A model generated the notes under the pieces. That model did not search any database. It had not been told where the DNA came from and saw nothing but the letters and a program-made list of their open reading frames with translations. Of a stretch of 8,021 nt of DNA, positions 7,191 to 8,021 are shown in pieces (the first letter of the stretch is position 1; the number at the start of each line of letters is the position of its first letter). This stretch comes from JBJXDT01 sp046153505 (GTDB lineage Bacteria > Pseudomonadota > Gammaproteobacteria > Burkholderiales > Methylophilaceae), in contig JBJXDT010000111.1 in assembly GCA_046153505.1 (NCBI GenBank), positions 1 to 8,021 on the forward strand, written 5' to 3'. Position numbers and translations under genes: made by a program.

Positions 7191-7940
7191 TTAAATTCTT
7201 GGCCGTTTGATAATATTAGGGAGATTTTTTTTTACAGTATTGCCATTTAACTTACCGCCTAATGCCGCTAATTCAGATTCGGACAAACTAAAACGCACCC
7301 AAATAGGTGATAAATCAGAAATGGTGGTCAGCAAGCTCGTATTTGGCTCTACTAACGCCCCTTCCGAAAACAAGAAGCGCCCAGCCATTCCACTGGCTGG
7401 CGCTATTATTGTCGTGTAAGAAAGATTTAGTTTTGCTTCGTTAATGGCTGCTTGCGTTTGCATAATGTCCGCAGTTGCCATGACATTGTCAGAAACCGCG
7501 TTATCATATTCGCGTTGACTGATAGATTGCGTGGCTAATAAATCTTTTAATCGAGCAGCCTCTCGACTTGTTTGCTCTAATCTAGCAGTTCGATGCATGA
7601 GCTCACCCTGCGCATTAGAAAGCGCGATTTTATATGGCTGTTGATCAATTAAAAACATTGGTTGACCAGTCTTTATGGCCGCACCTTCTTCAAATAATTT
7701 TTTTAGCACTATGCCGCCCACACGCGGACGCACTTCAACTTCTTTTGCGCCCTCGGTTTGACCCACTACCTCCGTGCTAATTGGCACGCTAGTGGGTTCT
7801 GCTGCGATGACGGTCACTGGCATTGGCGGCATTTGTGCGCCAGCTTGTCCTTCATCCTGTTTTTTCCCACAGGCAGCAACTGCCAGTGCAAGCAAGCAGG
7901 CAATGAATATATTTTGAATTGAATTTGCGTTCTTAACCAT
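7191..7940 (-). CDS. Adaptor N-terminal fragment: lipoprotein signal, lipoyl and hairpin domains
   Basis: This is the part of the adaptor translated as the sequence stands, 249 residues from the ATG at 7940. Numbering from that start, the signal ends in lipobox V-A-A-C24, so the protein would be lipidated at C24. The MPPMPVTVI strand follows. The first lipoyl half-motif is VEVRPRVGGIVLKKLFEEGAAIKTGQ. The coiled-coil hairpin (RTARLEQTSREAARLKDLLA then QREYDNAVSDN) has a SISQREYD turn region common in this family. The second lipoyl half is LSYTTIIAPASGMAGRFLFSEGALV, and the beta-barrel starts at SDLSPIWVRFSLSESELA. It lacks most of the beta-barrel and all of the membrane-proximal domain, so it is unlikely to work alone. 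The frame also opens 15 codons earlier (ATG at 7985), but that extension has no homology that I recognise. Confidence 0.8.
   Translation of the reverse strand: MVKNANSIQNIFIACLLALAVAACGKKQDEGQAGAQMPPMPVTVIAAEPTSVPISTEVVGQTEGAKEVEVRPRVGGIVLKKLFEEGAAIKTGQPMFLIDQQPYKIALSNAQGELMHRTARLEQTSREAARLKDLLATQSISQREYDNAVSDNVMATADIMQTQAAINEAKLNLSYTTIIAPASGMAGRFLFSEGALVEPNTSLLTTISDLSPIWVRFSLSESELAALGGKLNGNTVKKNLPNIIKRPRI
7225..7233 (-). repeat. Homopolymer A9 at the adaptor frameshift (T9 on the plus strand)
   Basis: Nine identical bases follow ACTGT on the coding strand. Just 5' of the run the downstream frame is closed by a TAA formed from the run itself, and the upstream frame stays open only to 7191. 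The shift between the two adaptor frames can therefore be placed in or just after the run, and loss of one A restores the protein. Runs of this length are known sites of replication slippage, of RNA polymerase slippage and of sequencing error. Confidence 0.85.
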
Positions 7941-7946
7941 AAATTG

Positions 7947-7950
7947 TCCC
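7947..7950 (-). promoter_or_regulatory. Ribosome binding site deciding the adaptor start
   Basis: GGGA on the minus strand lies 6 nt before the ATG at 7940-7938. With the lipoprotein signal that follows, it favours this start over the upstream ATG at 7985, whose surroundings belong to the promoter and operator. Confidence 0.5.
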
Positions 7951-7983
7951 AACAAGAGTTTTGCTAAATACGAAAATGCTTGC

Positions 7984-8005
7984 ATACATACAAGCTTGAA
8001 TGTAT
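7984..8005. promoter_or_regulatory. 22-bp dyad, candidate TetR/AcrR-type operator of the efflux operon
   Basis: The plus-strand halves are ATACATACAAG (7984-7994) and CTTGAATGTAT (7995-8005). They are inverted copies matching at 10 of 11 positions, around a central CAAGCTTG. The ATACAT/ATGTAT outer words also occur in the E. coli AcrR operator upstream of acrAB, though the spacing between them is 10 bp here and 6 bp there, so the similarity is only in the half-sites. The dyad covers the expected start of transcription of the operon, just downstream of its -10, the classic position for repression. The repressor itself is not in the window. Confidence 0.6.
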
Positions 8006-8015
8006 ATTATATACA
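8001..8015. repeat. Second perfect dyad overlapping the operon -10
   Basis: TGTATAT (8001-8007), a single T, then ATATACA (8009-8015): a perfect 7-bp inverted repeat. It overlaps the end of the 22-bp dyad and encloses the -10 hexamer. It may be an extra repressor contact, or simply a symmetric AT-rich -10 region. Confidence 0.45.
8006..8011 (-). promoter_or_regulatory. -10 element of the efflux operon promoter
   Basis: A consensus TATAAT on the minus strand. The start of transcription would fall near 7999, inside the 22-bp dyad, leaving a leader of about 59 nt to the ATG at 7940. The -35 element would lie near 8029-8034, beyond the window, so the promoter cannot be completed here. Confidence 0.5.
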
Positions 8016-8021
8016 AACATT

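Larger units (their letters stand above)
6746..7940 (-). pseudogene. RND efflux periplasmic adaptor (AcrA/MexE family), interrupted by a one-base frameshift
   Basis: This is the whole adaptor locus. The membrane fusion protein bridges the RND transporter and the outer-membrane channel in the periplasm. Read as it stands, it falls into two open frames: 7940-7191 encodes the N-terminal two thirds and 6746 to about 7230 encodes the rest. The break is at nine A (minus strand) at 7225-7233. With eight A the reading runs NTVKK-ISLILSNGQEF and continues through KLNFAASTIDPALGTQQLRAAF, a textbook adaptor beta-barrel block. It then gives one 397-residue protein, the normal AcrA-type length. As written, translation leaves the family sequence after VKK, adds 11 foreign residues and stops at 7193-7191. 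The start at 7940 is preferred over the longer ATG at 7985: it gives a proper lipoprotein signal and has GGGA upstream, whereas the 7985 ATG lies inside the operator. I cannot tell a sequencing error from a true mutation or a slippage site. Confidence 0.88.

Noticed and set aside
7938..7985. The longer adaptor start at 7985
   Set aside because: The ATG lies within the 22-bp dyad, only about 14 nt after the inferred transcript start. The extra 15 residues would push the lipoprotein signal inside the protein; ATG 7940 has GGGA upstream and gives the usual 397-residue length after frame correction.

Overview
The window looks like a moderately AT-rich betaproteobacterial chromosome segment. The GltX fragment at the left edge (residues MTVRTRFAPSPTG, later LDYDEGPFYQMQR) has a betaproteobacterial flavour. 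The base composition would fit Methylophilaceae (Methylotenera/Methylophilus type), but that assignment is an inference from sequence feel, not a search. I see no mobile element, CRISPR array, rRNA or tRNA.

Layout. Positions 1-257 (minus) hold the first 85 codons of glutamyl-tRNA synthetase, gltX, running off the left edge. A very AT-rich intergenic region of about 190 bp (258-449) separates it from a divergent gene and carries candidate promoters for both, plus a perfect 9-bp inverted repeat. Positions 450-2108 (plus) encode a 552-residue cytosolic protein of unknown function; its C-terminal third resembles a degenerate PilZ domain. It converges, across a 58-bp gap with no recognisable terminator, on a minus-strand operon that fills the rest of the window.

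The operon (transcribed right to left from about 8000 to 2167) is a complete tripartite RND efflux pump: periplasmic adaptor lipoprotein (7940-6746), HAE1-type inner-membrane RND transporter of 1042 residues (6746-3618), and NodT/OprM-type outer-membrane lipoprotein channel (3621-2167). The genes are packed with a TAATG overlap (adaptor/transporter) and an ATGA overlap (transporter/channel), so their translation is probably coupled. Together they would form a proton-driven pump spanning both membranes. The transporter keeps the proton-relay residues (D408, D409, K932, R962, T969).

The most notable point is that the adaptor gene is broken by a one-base frameshift at a run of nine A (T on the plus strand, 7225-7233). 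Removing one A restores a 397-residue protein with all adaptor domains. This may be a sequencing error, a real inactivating or phase-variable indel, or a site of transcriptional slippage. Upstream of the operon, at the right edge, a -10 TATAAT sits against a near-perfect 22-bp dyad with ATACAT/ATGTAT outer half-sites. This is a likely operator for a TetR/AcrR-type repressor, which may be encoded divergently just outside the window.
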